A stretch of DNA of 64,000 nt from Flavobacteriales bacterium (GTDB lineage: Bacteria; Bacteroidota; Bacteroidia; Flavobacteriales; Flavobacteriaceae), in contig JAFLBS010000001.1 of the NCBI GenBank assembly GCA_017303755.1, forward strand, positions 620,001-684,000, read 5' to 3'. Shown here piece by piece: positions 15,418-23,900 of the stretch. The translations under genes and the position numbers were made by a program. The notes beneath the pieces are model-generated. The model was given only the letters and a program-made list of their open reading frames with translations. It did no database searches and was not told the DNA's origin. The first letter of the stretch is position 1. Each line of letters opens with the position of its first letter.

Positions 15418-16211
15418 ATGACCAAAACCCCTATTTCCTATTATGGAGGCAAACAGAATATGCTTAAGCATATTTTGCCTTTAATCCCAGATCATAAAAT
15501 TTTTACTGAAACCTACTTTGGTGGTGGCGCTCTTTTTTTTTTTCCAAAGCACCATCCGAATCTGAAATCATTAACGATACTAATATAATGGTTACTAATT
15601 TCTTTGAAATTTGTAAAACCGATTTTGATGCACTAAAGCAAAAAATAGAAGCAACTCTATTTAGCAGGGCAACTTACACTGTTGCTCTTACAATGTATAG
15701 AATGCCTCACCTGTTCTCAAAACTACAACTGGCTTGGGCATTTTATGTAGCTACCAATATGGGATTTGGATGTCGCATTGGTTCTTGGGGATTTGATAAA
15801 TATGGTAAGAGAGTAAAAGCTTTTCAGAATAAAAAGTTACAATTCGATTCTGAAATTATCAAACGATTGGAGCGTGCTCAAATTGAAAATTATGATGCCT
15901 GTAAAGTTCTTGAACTCTACGATACCACTGATGCTTTCCATTATATTGATCCGCCTTATGTAGATTCCAACCAAGGTCATTATAATGGTTATACTCGTGA
16001 GGATTTTATAAAACTCTTGCAAGTCTTATCTCAGATAAAAGGAAAGTTTCTACTCTCTTCCTATCCTTCCGACCTTTTGGATTTATATACCAAAGAGTTC
16101 GGTTGGTACACCAAAGCATTCCAAAAACCACTCACTGCTAAAAAAGGTGTTCTTGGGGTAAAAAGAGATAGCTACAAAACCGAAGTGCTTACTGCCAACT
16201 ATCCTATCTAA
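15418..16211 (+). pseudogene. Dam-type (D12) adenine-N6 DNA methylase, frameshifted in an 11-T tract
   Basis: Two abutting frames together give one class-alpha adenine methylase. The first (from ATG 15418; a start at 15388 is less likely) has the SAM-binding motif YFGGGALFF. The second, open through 15588 to 16211, has the catalytic DPPY in FHYIDPPYVDSN. The frame breaks at the T-run 15533-15543. With 9 or 12 T the protein reads on as SKAPSESEIINDTN, the normal family sequence; with 11 T it ends after about 46 residues. This may be phase variation, a true inactivation, or a sequencing error. Intact, the enzyme would be about 265 residues and methylate adenine in a short site, perhaps to protect or mark the element's DNA. 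Confidence 0.8.
15533..15543 (+). repeat. Homopolymer T11 at the methylase frameshift
   Basis: Eleven consecutive T sit at the codons for FF in the FGGGALFF motif. The normal frame needs 9 or 12. Tracts of this length slip during replication, so the gene may switch on and off. Confidence 0.85.
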
Positions 16212-16235
16212 TTTAAAATCTAAAAATTTATTTAA

Positions 16236-16439
16236 GTGAAAACACCCAATTACAAAATGGTAGACCTCGATCTAAAAGACTACCAAGGCTCATGGGATGA
16301 GCTAATTGAACTCTTTAGCCAAAAGGCGCAAGAGGAAAATTGGACTCCATTAGAAATTCAATTCGTTATTGATTTAGCCACAAAGCACAATGACTACAAC
16401 CATCTTGTAGAGACCATTAGAGAATACTGCAAATACTAA
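16236..16439 (+). CDS. Small hypothetical protein of the plus-strand operon
   Basis: The frame starts with GTG at 16236 (67 residues) or ATG at 16257 (60 residues, MVDLDLKDYQGSW); the ATG is equally plausible. The protein is acidic and helical, with a conserved-looking core QGSWDELIELFSQKAQEENW and FVIDLATKHNDYNHLVETIREYC. No family is recognised. It lies 24 bp after the methylase and before another unknown gene, in the same direction, and is probably part of that operon. Confidence 0.5.
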   Translation: MKTPNYKMVDLDLKDYQGSWDELIELFSQKAQEENWTPLEIQFVIDLATKHNDYNHLVETIREYCKY

Positions 16440-16464
16440 ATGTTGAACCTTAAAATTAAATCAA

Positions 16465-17073
16465 ATGAGAATTAAACAACTAAAACTAATCATTTACTTT
16501 TTAAAAGAATTAGAAACTAAATCAAAGGATGCAAGCCACCAAGTGGTAAGTAGTTTTTTTTCAAATTTCTTCTCCAAGGAAGAACTCATTGAACTACTTG
16601 AACATTCTTTTTTTGCTCAGGATTTAGTGGAACACCAAATAGAAACGCTTAGTAATGAGCAGCTCTTGGAACTTATTGGAGACGATACTTTTATTCTATT
16701 TTTCTTAATAGAGAAACTAGAATCTGAGATTACTTCTTTTGTTAAACTTAACCAAGAAGAAGTAAATCACTTTTTTACAAGCACTTCTCTTGAACCTCAT
16801 TATTTGTTTTCTAAACCTATTTCTGAATGGGATTCTTATGATGCTAGTAATTATCATTCCCTACTTGCTAGGCATGGTAAGTCCACTTGCGTGTACGGTA
16901 TTTTCACCTCTGATGTAACTGACCAGCAGAAGTATGAAGTAACCACTAAGCCGACTTCCCTTTTTGATACACAACAGGAGGCTGAAGCTTATCTTGAGCG
17001 CATTTGCCAGGAGCGAAATGCCTTAAAAACTGACTTTGTCATTCATCCACTTTGGAGAATTGCAAAAAATTAA
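16465..17073 (+). CDS. Hypothetical acidic protein
   Basis: The 202-residue protein is rich in leucine, glutamate and phenylalanine, with a helical first half (FFSKEELIELLEH; ETLSNEQLLELIGDD) and a second half containing WDSYDASNYHSLLARHGKS and a KPTSLFDTQQEAEAYLERI segment. The latter resembles small domains of mobile-element proteins that read a field such as 'TSLFDTQEEA', but I cannot name the family. It has no signal peptide. It belongs to the plus-strand operon of the mobile element. Confidence 0.5.
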   Translation: MRIKQLKLIIYFLKELETKSKDASHQVVSSFFSNFFSKEELIELLEHSFFAQDLVEHQIETLSNEQLLELIGDDTFILFFLIEKLESEITSFVKLNQEEVNHFFTSTSLEPHYLFSKPISEWDSYDASNYHSLLARHGKSTCVYGIFTSDVTDQQKYEVTTKPTSLFDTQQEAEAYLERICQERNALKTDFVIHPLWRIAKN

Positions 17074-17099
17074 ACCGTAATCTTTTAAATTTAATACTT

Positions 17100-17597
17100 A
17101 TGAAAAATGAAAATGTAATCGATGTTTTAATTCAAAGCATCAAAGCCGATCAAGAACTTTTAATCTCGACTGACAAACAAATCGAGACTTTAAAGGAAGA
17201 GAAAAAAGATATTGCCAATCGCTTAAAAAGCTACCGAGGTGATATTACGGTTCTCTTAAAGTACGCCGACCCTAAGCACAAGGAAGCAATTGAAGCATTA
17301 GGATTAGACCTTTCTGATTCCTCATCCTCATCAATGAATCCAGTGGCTAGTGTGGTTTTAGAGATTATTCTAAAGGCTAAAGATACTACCATGACTAATG
17401 GTGCTTTGTATGATGCCTATGTAAAAACCTTTAAAAATCCTGATGATGCGCTGAACTACACTGAATTTAACATCAAGTGTCGTTCCCTTTTCAATACCCA
17501 GCGATTACTTCGCACTAAAGGAAAGGATGCTACTAACTCAAGAGAGGATATTGTATCGGTAAACGGAAAGGTACTCGATGGTAAAGACAAGGCGTAA
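17100..17597 (+). CDS. Hypothetical coiled-coil protein
   Basis: An ATG at 17100, 26 bp after the previous stop, gives 165 residues; a longer start at 17052 would overlap the preceding gene and is rejected. Residues ~10-42 (IQSIKADQELLISTDKQIETLKEEKKDIANRLK) form a coiled coil. The second half (VVLEIILKAKDTTMTNGALYDAYVK) looks like a small winged-helix or HARE-type domain, which would bind DNA or a partner; this is a weak impression. No family is firmly recognised. It belongs to the plus-strand operon. Confidence 0.5.
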   Translation: MKNENVIDVLIQSIKADQELLISTDKQIETLKEEKKDIANRLKSYRGDITVLLKYADPKHKEAIEALGLDLSDSSSSSMNPVASVVLEIILKAKDTTMTNGALYDAYVKTFKNPDDALNYTEFNIKCRSLFNTQRLLRTKGKDATNSREDIVSVNGKVLDGKDKA

Positions 17598-17600
17598 GGG

Positions 17601-18035
17601 ATGGATAATGATAATTATTTAGACCTATTTGATAGCGAGCAAAAAGCAATCGATCACGCTCTTTGGCTTAACTTCAAATACCGAATTGCCGGAATTAGCT
17701 TTGGTGTACTTCATGGTCCCGATGATAATTGGGCGGTTTGTGAGCAAATTACAGCTGATCAAATGGAGATGTCTTTCTTGGATGTTCTTCCAAAAGATTT
17801 ATCTGAGCTTACTTACAAGCACCTTGATTCTATTCGTCAAGACAAAGAACCACTTCCCTTTTGGAGTACTATTGTTGGGATGGTTTCTACTTTAGATGGT
17901 GAGATTTTGCGTTTTATTTTAGAAAACAAAATTCCACTAGATAAAATCATTCGCCATGAACTCGCCCTTCGAGGTTATGATAAAGACCACCGATGGTGTG
18001 GGTTTGATAAGGCCCGAGAAATTTGGCTCAAATAA
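17601..18035 (+). CDS. Hypothetical protein, last gene of the plus-strand operon
   Basis: The 144-residue protein begins three bases after the preceding stop, so it is surely in the same operon. It has no signal or membrane segment. Visible pieces are SFGVLHGPDDNWAVCEQ (strand-turn-strand) and a C-terminal helical part with HELALRGYDKDHRWCGFDKAREIW, ending in aromatic and charged residues. No family is recognised. It is directly followed by a strong terminator. Confidence 0.5.
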   Translation: MDNDNYLDLFDSEQKAIDHALWLNFKYRIAGISFGVLHGPDDNWAVCEQITADQMEMSFLDVLPKDLSELTYKHLDSIRQDKEPLPFWSTIVGMVSTLDGEILRFILENKIPLDKIIRHELALRGYDKDHRWCGFDKAREIWLK

Positions 18036-18053
18036 AAATTTAATCTTTTAAAG

Positions 18054-18080
18054 CACTCAAGTAATTTGAGTGTTTTTTTT
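18054..18080 (+). terminator. Rho-independent terminator of the plus-strand operon
   Basis: CACTCAA (18054-18060) and TTGAGTG (18066-18072) form a 7-bp stem followed by eight T (18073-18080), 18 bp after the last gene's stop. Confidence 0.9.
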
Positions 18081-18118
18081 AATCTTTACTCTATATTGTG
18101 ATGTATATAGTAAAGATT
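18081..18118. promoter_or_regulatory. Inverted repeat, possible operator
   Basis: A perfect 10-bp inverted repeat, AATCTTTACT (18081-18090) and AGTAAAGATT (18109-18118), extends inward with TATAT on each side. It lies between the operon terminator and a TACCTTTG promoter element, and near the CI-like regulator gene at 18280-18513, so it could be an operator site. Confidence 0.4.
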
Positions 18119-18144
18119 CTACACTATAATTTTTTTTATTGAAT

Positions 18145-18152
18145 TACCTTTG
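18145..18152 (+). promoter_or_regulatory. TAnnTTTG promoter element with no gene behind it
   Basis: TACCTTTG matches the Bacteroidota -7 consensus. No TTG is at the expected -33 position. No plus-strand gene follows before 18991, but a terminator-like hairpin does (18247-18281), so a short transcript of about 120 nt is possible. Confidence 0.3.
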
Positions 18153-18246
18153 CGGTGTATTTCATAAAATAAAAAACTTCTAATTTTAGTTTTAATTTGA
18201 GTTAATAGTTGGGTCTTAATAATTTTAGTAGGTTTTTTTGACACTT

Positions 18247-18281
18247 CCCACCTTTGATTTTTTTTTTTAGGTGGGATTTTT
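18247..18281 (+). terminator. Terminator-like hairpin
   Basis: CCCACCT (18247-18253) pairs with AGGTGGG (18269-18275), then ATTTTT follows. It faces the 3' end of the minus-strand HTH gene and could end a short plus-strand transcript. Confidence 0.5.
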
Positions 18282-18513
18282 ATTTTTTAAAGTTTGATTT
18301 TACTTGTTTTAAAAACATATCTCCTTTACCAGTTAGCAACCAGTCCATACTGATTCCTTTACATTTTTTATAGATTCGTTTTATATTGATAGCATCTCTA
18401 CTTCTCCAATTTGAGATGCCTTGTTTTGAAATTTCCAAAAAAGACGCAAGCTCTGAATCGGTTGAAATAACATAATGCTCTTTAATTTTATCTAGTATTA
18501 CATCTGCTTTCAT
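18280..18513 (-). CDS. CI-repressor-like helix-turn-helix protein
   Basis: The 77-residue protein is a single HTH domain of the Bacteriophage CI repressor type: VILDKIKEHYVISTDSELASFLEISKQGISNWRSRDAINIKRIYKKC, with SELASFLEISKQGISNW as the helix-turn-helix and the family's ending ISMDWLLTGKGDMF. No peptidase (LexA-like) domain is attached. Such small regulators control mobile-element or prophage genes. Nearby inverted repeats (18081-18118, 18589-18625) and TGATGTAA repeats (18729-18910) are candidate operators. It lies at the right border of the mobile element, before the T9SS/Rhs operon. Confidence 0.75.
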   Translation of the reverse strand: MKADVILDKIKEHYVISTDSELASFLEISKQGISNWRSRDAINIKRIYKKCKGISMDWLLTGKGDMFLKQVKSNFKK

Positions 18514-18588
18514 AAAATTGATTTTTCTTATTGTAATTTAAAAATTCCCATCCTTTGAGCAATTTATAATCATTTAAAATAATTTTTC

Positions 18589-18625
18589 GCTAAAATTAGT
18601 TTTGCCATTGGCAGACTATTTTAGC
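18589..18625. repeat. 37-nt near-perfect hairpin
   Basis: GCTAAAAT at the start pairs with ATTTTAGC at the end, then AGT with ACT, then GCC with GGC around an ATT loop. It lies in the 477-bp gap 18514-18990 and may mark the element's end or regulate the neighbouring genes. Confidence 0.45.
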
Positions 18626-18728
18626 AGTTCATCGCAAATATAATGGTGTTTAGTAAATATCTTGTAAAAGTAGTTCTACAAAGGGATTTTCAATACTATA
18701 TCTTCCTATTTTTGAGACGAAATTTAAT

Positions 18729-18910
18729 GATGTAAAAGGGTGTTTTTCCTGTGTAAAATAAAATTTATTTTGTAAGATTTGCAAAAAAAATTAAAATGTA
18801 CACTTTTTGCTTACCTGTGAGTGATGTGGTTTTTGTTTTTTTGAAAAAAAAAATCATTTTCTAATCTTTTACATCACTTTTAGATACATTAAAATAAAAT
18901 AATTACATCA
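18729..18910. promoter_or_regulatory. Repeated TGATGTAA sites before the T9SS/Rhs operon
   Basis: TGATGTAAAAG (18729-18739) and its exact complement CTTTTACATCA (18866-18876) form an 11-bp inverted pair. A third TTACATCA is at 18903-18910, 80 bp before the T9SS gene. Repeated identical octamers in two orientations suggest a regulator-binding region. The DNA between is very AT-rich and no gene is seen. Confidence 0.4.
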
Positions 18911-18990
18911 TATTTAGTACCAAAATAATAAAATACATTTTTTTAAGTTCTGTATAGTTTTAAACAACATAAAAATCAATATTCAATTTC

Positions 18991-20901
18991 ATGTCAATTA
19001 ATTTAAAACCCTTTTTACTAGCCGTAAGTTCCCTTGCGACTAGTTTTTTGTTTTCCCAAGAGATTCTGTGGGAGAGAAGTTACGGCGGATTACACGCCGA
19101 TTATTTAATGGATGTCGTTCCAACAGCCGATTACGGATTTTTGATTGCAGGCTCGTCAATTTCTGGAAAAACTGGAAATAAAGCTGATGTCAATAAAGGT
19201 GACTTAGATTACTGGGTGTGGAAAATGAATGAAAATGGCGATTTGGACTGGCAAAAAAGCTTTGGAGGTTCAGGCAGTGATTTACTGCAAAGCGTAGCTC
19301 TAAATAATGATGGTGGCTTTGTATTAGCAGGTGTCTCATCTTCTCCAATTGGTCTGGATAAAAAAGAAGCCTCTAGAGGTCAAGATGATTTTTGGGTAAT
19401 CAAATTAAATGCAAAAGGAAGCCAAGAGTGGCAAGTGACCATTGGTGGCGACTCACAAGAGAAGTTACATTCAATTAAAGTAACCAATGATGGAGGATTC
19501 ATTTTAGGAGGTTCTTCCGCTTCGAGTAAATCATTTGAGAAAAGTGAAGAAGGTTTTGGTAATTTGGATTATTGGGTAGTTAAACTCGATAACAAAGGTA
19601 AAATTGAATGGCAAAAAACATTTGGTGGACTTTATGCTGATGAACTTAGAAGTATAGATACCACTTTTGATGGCGGGTATATTATAGGCGGCTATTCTAA
19701 TTCGCCTGCTTCAGGAAACAAAACCAGCGATAACCTTGGAACTGGTGATTATTGGGTGCTAAAACTCGATAACAAAGGAAACATACAATGGCAAAAAACA
19801 ATTGGTGGTAATAGTGACGATCAGTTGTATGTGGTTAAACAAACCTACGACAAAGGTTATATTTTAGGTGGAAATTCCAACTCAGAAAGTGGTGAGTATA
19901 AAACTAAAAGTAACTCAGAAGGAACTGATTTTTGGGTGGTAAAACTCGATGATAAAGGAGAAATTAAATGGCAAGAAACTTACAATTATGGGAAATACGA
20001 TGTACTAACTTCCATAGTAGAAAACAAAGATCATAGTTTACTCATTGGTGGTTTTGCCAAAGGAGAATTTTCTACTTCTAAAGTAACAGGAAAAGTAAAA
20101 GCTCAAAAAGGCACGGATGATTATATCGCACTCAAAATAGATGAAAAAGGACAAGAATTATGGACACAGTCCGTTGGTAGTGATGGAGAGGATATTCTTC
20201 GTAAAGTAATTGAAACTCGTGATGGTGGTTATTTATTTGCAGGAACGGGTTCGCCTGTTTCTTCTGTATCCGCAAGAGCCTCTGGCTCAGGCTTAAATCC
20301 AAACTCATTAATTGGAAGTGGAAATAATGAAGCAGTAAACTCAGTTGTTTCTGATGCTAATAATGCAGTAAAAGAGCAAACCGATGCAGTAAATAACAAA
20401 GTAAACGACACCTACAATCAAGGAGCGGAAAAAATAAAAAAAGCTCTTGGCGAAGATTCGCCATTGAAACTAGGCTCTAATCCTATGAGTTCATCACTAG
20501 GACTTAATCCTGCTTCATCAGATGGAAACGGTTTAGCAGGTAGCTCAACCACTCCAAAAAAACTACCTGCTTCTAGAGACAAAAACACCAATTATGGGAG
20601 TAATGATTTTTGGGTAGTTAAACTAAGAGATAAGGACAAACCAAAAGAAGTAGTACCAACCATTGAAGCTTTCCCAAATCCAACAACAGAATTTACCAAC
20701 ATCATTGTAGGTTATGAATTTAAAATTGGTACAGCTACAGTAGTAGATTTAGCAGGAAGACAACTCCAACAATTTGAGATTACTAGTAGAACCGTTCCTG
20801 TTGATCTATCAGGATTACCCGAGGGGATTTATATCATTAACATCAAAACCGATGTGCAGAGTGATGGAGTAAAAGTGATGAAAACAGTAACAAAAAAATA
20901 A
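18991..20901 (+). CDS. T9SS-exported repeat protein, partner of the Rhs protein
   Basis: The 636-residue protein has a signal peptide (about 1-23, ending FLFSQ) and a type A T9SS C-terminal sorting domain (about 557-636, starting AFPNPTTEF and ending VKVMKTVTKK). Between them are six ~60-residue repeats of the form DYWVVKLDNKGNIQWQKTIGG ... GGYILGG, probably a beta-propeller, and a seventh half-repeat (NDFWVVKL, about 538) after a helical, low-complexity insert (about 425-530). T9SS would export the protein through the outer membrane and attach it to the cell surface. It is the first gene of an operon, 9 bp before the Rhs gene, which lacks a sorting domain. A carrier or anchor role for the Rhs toxin is therefore likely but inferred. 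Confidence 0.85.
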   Translation: MSINLKPFLLAVSSLATSFLFSQEILWERSYGGLHADYLMDVVPTADYGFLIAGSSISGKTGNKADVNKGDLDYWVWKMNENGDLDWQKSFGGSGSDLLQSVALNNDGGFVLAGVSSSPIGLDKKEASRGQDDFWVIKLNAKGSQEWQVTIGGDSQEKLHSIKVTNDGGFILGGSSASSKSFEKSEEGFGNLDYWVVKLDNKGKIEWQKTFGGLYADELRSIDTTFDGGYIIGGYSNSPASGNKTSDNLGTGDYWVLKLDNKGNIQWQKTIGGNSDDQLYVVKQTYDKGYILGGNSNSESGEYKTKSNSEGTDFWVVKLDDKGEIKWQETYNYGKYDVLTSIVENKDHSLLIGGFAKGEFSTSKVTGKVKAQKGTDDYIALKIDEKGQELWTQSVGSDGEDILRKVIETRDGGYLFAGTGSPVSSVSARASGSGLNPNSLIGSGNNEAVNSVVSDANNAVKEQTDAVNNKVNDTYNQGAEKIKKALGEDSPLKLGSNPMSSSLGLNPASSDGNGLAGSSTTPKKLPASRDKNTNYGSNDFWVVKLRDKDKPKEVVPTIEAFPNPTTEFTNIIVGYEFKIGTATVVDLAGRQLQQFEITSRTVPVDLSGLPEGIYIINIKTDVQSDGVKVMKTVTKK

Positions 20902-20910
20902 AGGAAAGCC

Positions 20911-23900
20911 ATGAGAAACAAATTTATAATTATTTTACTAACATTAACATCTGCCATTGGACTAAGCCAGAACTTTAATCTTGGAGCAGATTTTCCACAA
21001 GTTACAAAACCTGAAGCCTCCATTTCTTCTGTAATGAGATTTGAGGAGATACCCGTTTCTAACTATACAGGAGTACCTGATATTAATATTCCTATTTACA
21101 ATATCCCAACTCGAAGTAAAGATATCTCGCTAAATATTTCTCTAGGCTATCACCCATCAAGTGTTGCTATGGATGAAGTTGCTGGGGAATGTGGAAAAGG
21201 ATGGAGCCTATTTTCTGGAGGTTTAATTTCAAGAAATATCATTGACCAGCCTGATGAACGTTTAGATGGATATGATAACACATATGAAAGCGATATTTAT
21301 CAATTTAACTTTTTTGGTCATATTGGTAGATTTTATATTGAAAAAAACAATCAAGGACAATTGAATTTAAGAATCTTAGAAAATGAAAATTCTAAACTAA
21401 TTATTAATTTAGACTATAATCCAAGTACTTACGTCATTAACTCTTTTACCATATATGACGACAAAGGATATAAATACTTGTTTCAAGAATTTGATACTCA
21501 AACTTATCATCAAGGGGCTTTTCCTATTTTTAGTTATAGAAGCACTTTTCATTTGACTAAAGTTATTGATAACAATGATAAAGAACTTATTAATTTTAGT
21601 TTTGACACATATACGCAAGTTCTAAGTTCTACTTACACCAATTCATACAAAAAGACTAAGGAAATATCATCTAATGGTTATGGAAAAGTCAATTTTAATT
21701 ATTCAGGGGTAACTAATTACACTTACAACGAAAACATTAGAATATCGCAATTGGATTTATTCGATTACAACGGAGTTTTTCTTAAAAAAAACAAATTCCT
21801 TTATTTAGGGACTGACAAAATAAGAAAAATTGAAAGTTGTAATATTGATGAAACAATAAAAGAAGTTTATGAGTTTGTTTACAAAGCAGATTATAATTTA
21901 ACAGATGGAATATTTATTCCTGATGATTGGGGATACAGAAAATATGTAAAAAATTGTATGTACTCCTACCCTATTGTAAATGTTGATAGTAGCTCTATAA
22001 ATGATTATTGTGACTCAGGCGTTCTATCTGAAATATACTTACCTGCTGGAGGAAGCATTAATTACAAATATGAGTCAAATACTTACTCAACTTTTACAAA
22101 AGATGTTAACGGAATATGGCAATTGCAAGATGACCCAAGCTATTATTATGGGGATTATAATCCAGAGAATAATATTATAAGTACATTAGCACACCATAAT
22201 TTTGTTGGGGATGGAAATAACACATTTTCTTTTACTGTACCTGGCAACATTGGAGAATCTCCAAAACTCTACTATTTTAATGTCAAAAGTGAGCCTTACA
22301 CCAGTGAAACTATTGATCCCGCAATTTACACTGGCCAACCAGGTGAGGTTTTTTATCCTTCGATAAAATTAAATGACATTTTTTTATCAACGGTATTTAA
22401 TGACCTAAACCAATGTTTAGGACAAGAAAGATATCTAAATCCAGGACAGACTTATACAATAACTATTAATGCTTTTGGAGATAATAACAAAGTCGGAGAA
22501 ATTCATATCACAAAAAAAGAAAATAAACCTAATCCGAGTAAAACGACTTATGCAGGTGGTATTAGAATAAAGCAAATAGCTTATTTCGATAAAAAAGTAC
22601 CTGACTATTTTAATAACATTGAGTATTATAATTCTATTGAAACTTTCCCTTCTAAGTCAAAATCATTTTCATATAACTTCTTTAACCAACCTGATAGAAG
22701 TAGTGGCGCAGCAGTTTATCTAGGCTATGACGAAGTAACTAACTCAAGAATAAAGAAAGAGCCTGTAGGATATAAAAATGTAACCGTAACAGAAACTGGC
22801 TTGGGTAGAGAAGAATTTATCTACACTTCTCCTTTAGATGCAAATATTGCAGGAACTGATGTGTTAAGTACAGTATCATATGACTACAGAAGAGGATTAC
22901 TAACTAACAAAAAGTCATTCAATGAGTCCAATAATTTATTAGAAGAAATTGTACTATCTTATGATTTTGTTGAAACCCCAAACTCTGTCATATTTTTTGA
23001 TAATCCTGCTTTGAATGAGCGTTTGGGTTGGGCAAAGTTATCTCAAAAAATTGTCAATCGATATTTTTCCAATAGTCCCATCCCAGTTACTACGACAGAA
23101 AATTATATTTACAATGATGAAATTCGCAAAATAATTTCTAACACTCAAACAAATAGTTTAGGTGAAACATTAAAAACTTTAACCAGTTATCACACGGGTA
23201 ATTCAATTCTTTCGCAGAATAGAATCTCTGAAGTTGAGAAAATCGAAACTTATAGAGGAACTAATTTGTTGTTTACTAAAAAAATAAATTATGGTAATTC
23301 TTGGAGCAATAACATCTCTTATCTTCCAAGTTTTATTAGTGGAGCAAAAGGATCTAATCTATTAGAAAATAGTTTGCGTTATAATAGATATGATCAGTAT
23401 AGTAATCTTACCGAATTTCAAAAAGAAAATGGTACAGTCACAACATTAATTTGGGGATATAACAAAACTTTACCAATAGCAAAAATAGAGAATGCTACCA
23501 ACTCTCAAGTTTCAACTGCATTAGGATTTGGAAACGTCGATCTAATTACTGAAACTAATTTGACAGCTATTAATAATCTTAGAACCAATTCAGCATTTGC
23601 TAATGCAATGATTACAACCTATACCTATAAACCGTTAATAGGAATTACAACCTTAACAGATCCTAAAGGTGATAAATTAACTTACGAATATGACTCTTTC
23701 AATAGACTAAAAGCTGTAAGAGATAAAAACAATAATATTTTAAAAGAAAACGAGTACTATATTGCTCAGAATAGTCAGGAATTAAATTATTTATTAACCA
23801 CAAATTATAAAGTTGGAACCATAACAAGCATTGCTTCACCATCTATAAATATTGCCAATAGAAGCAAAACATTTTTAGATGGGCTTGGAAGACCTATTCA

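Noticed and set aside
18247-18281. Short regulatory RNA from 18159 to 18281
   Set aside because: A TACCTTTG element and a terminator frame the segment, but no -33 TTG and no other structure support it; kept as separate low-confidence sites.
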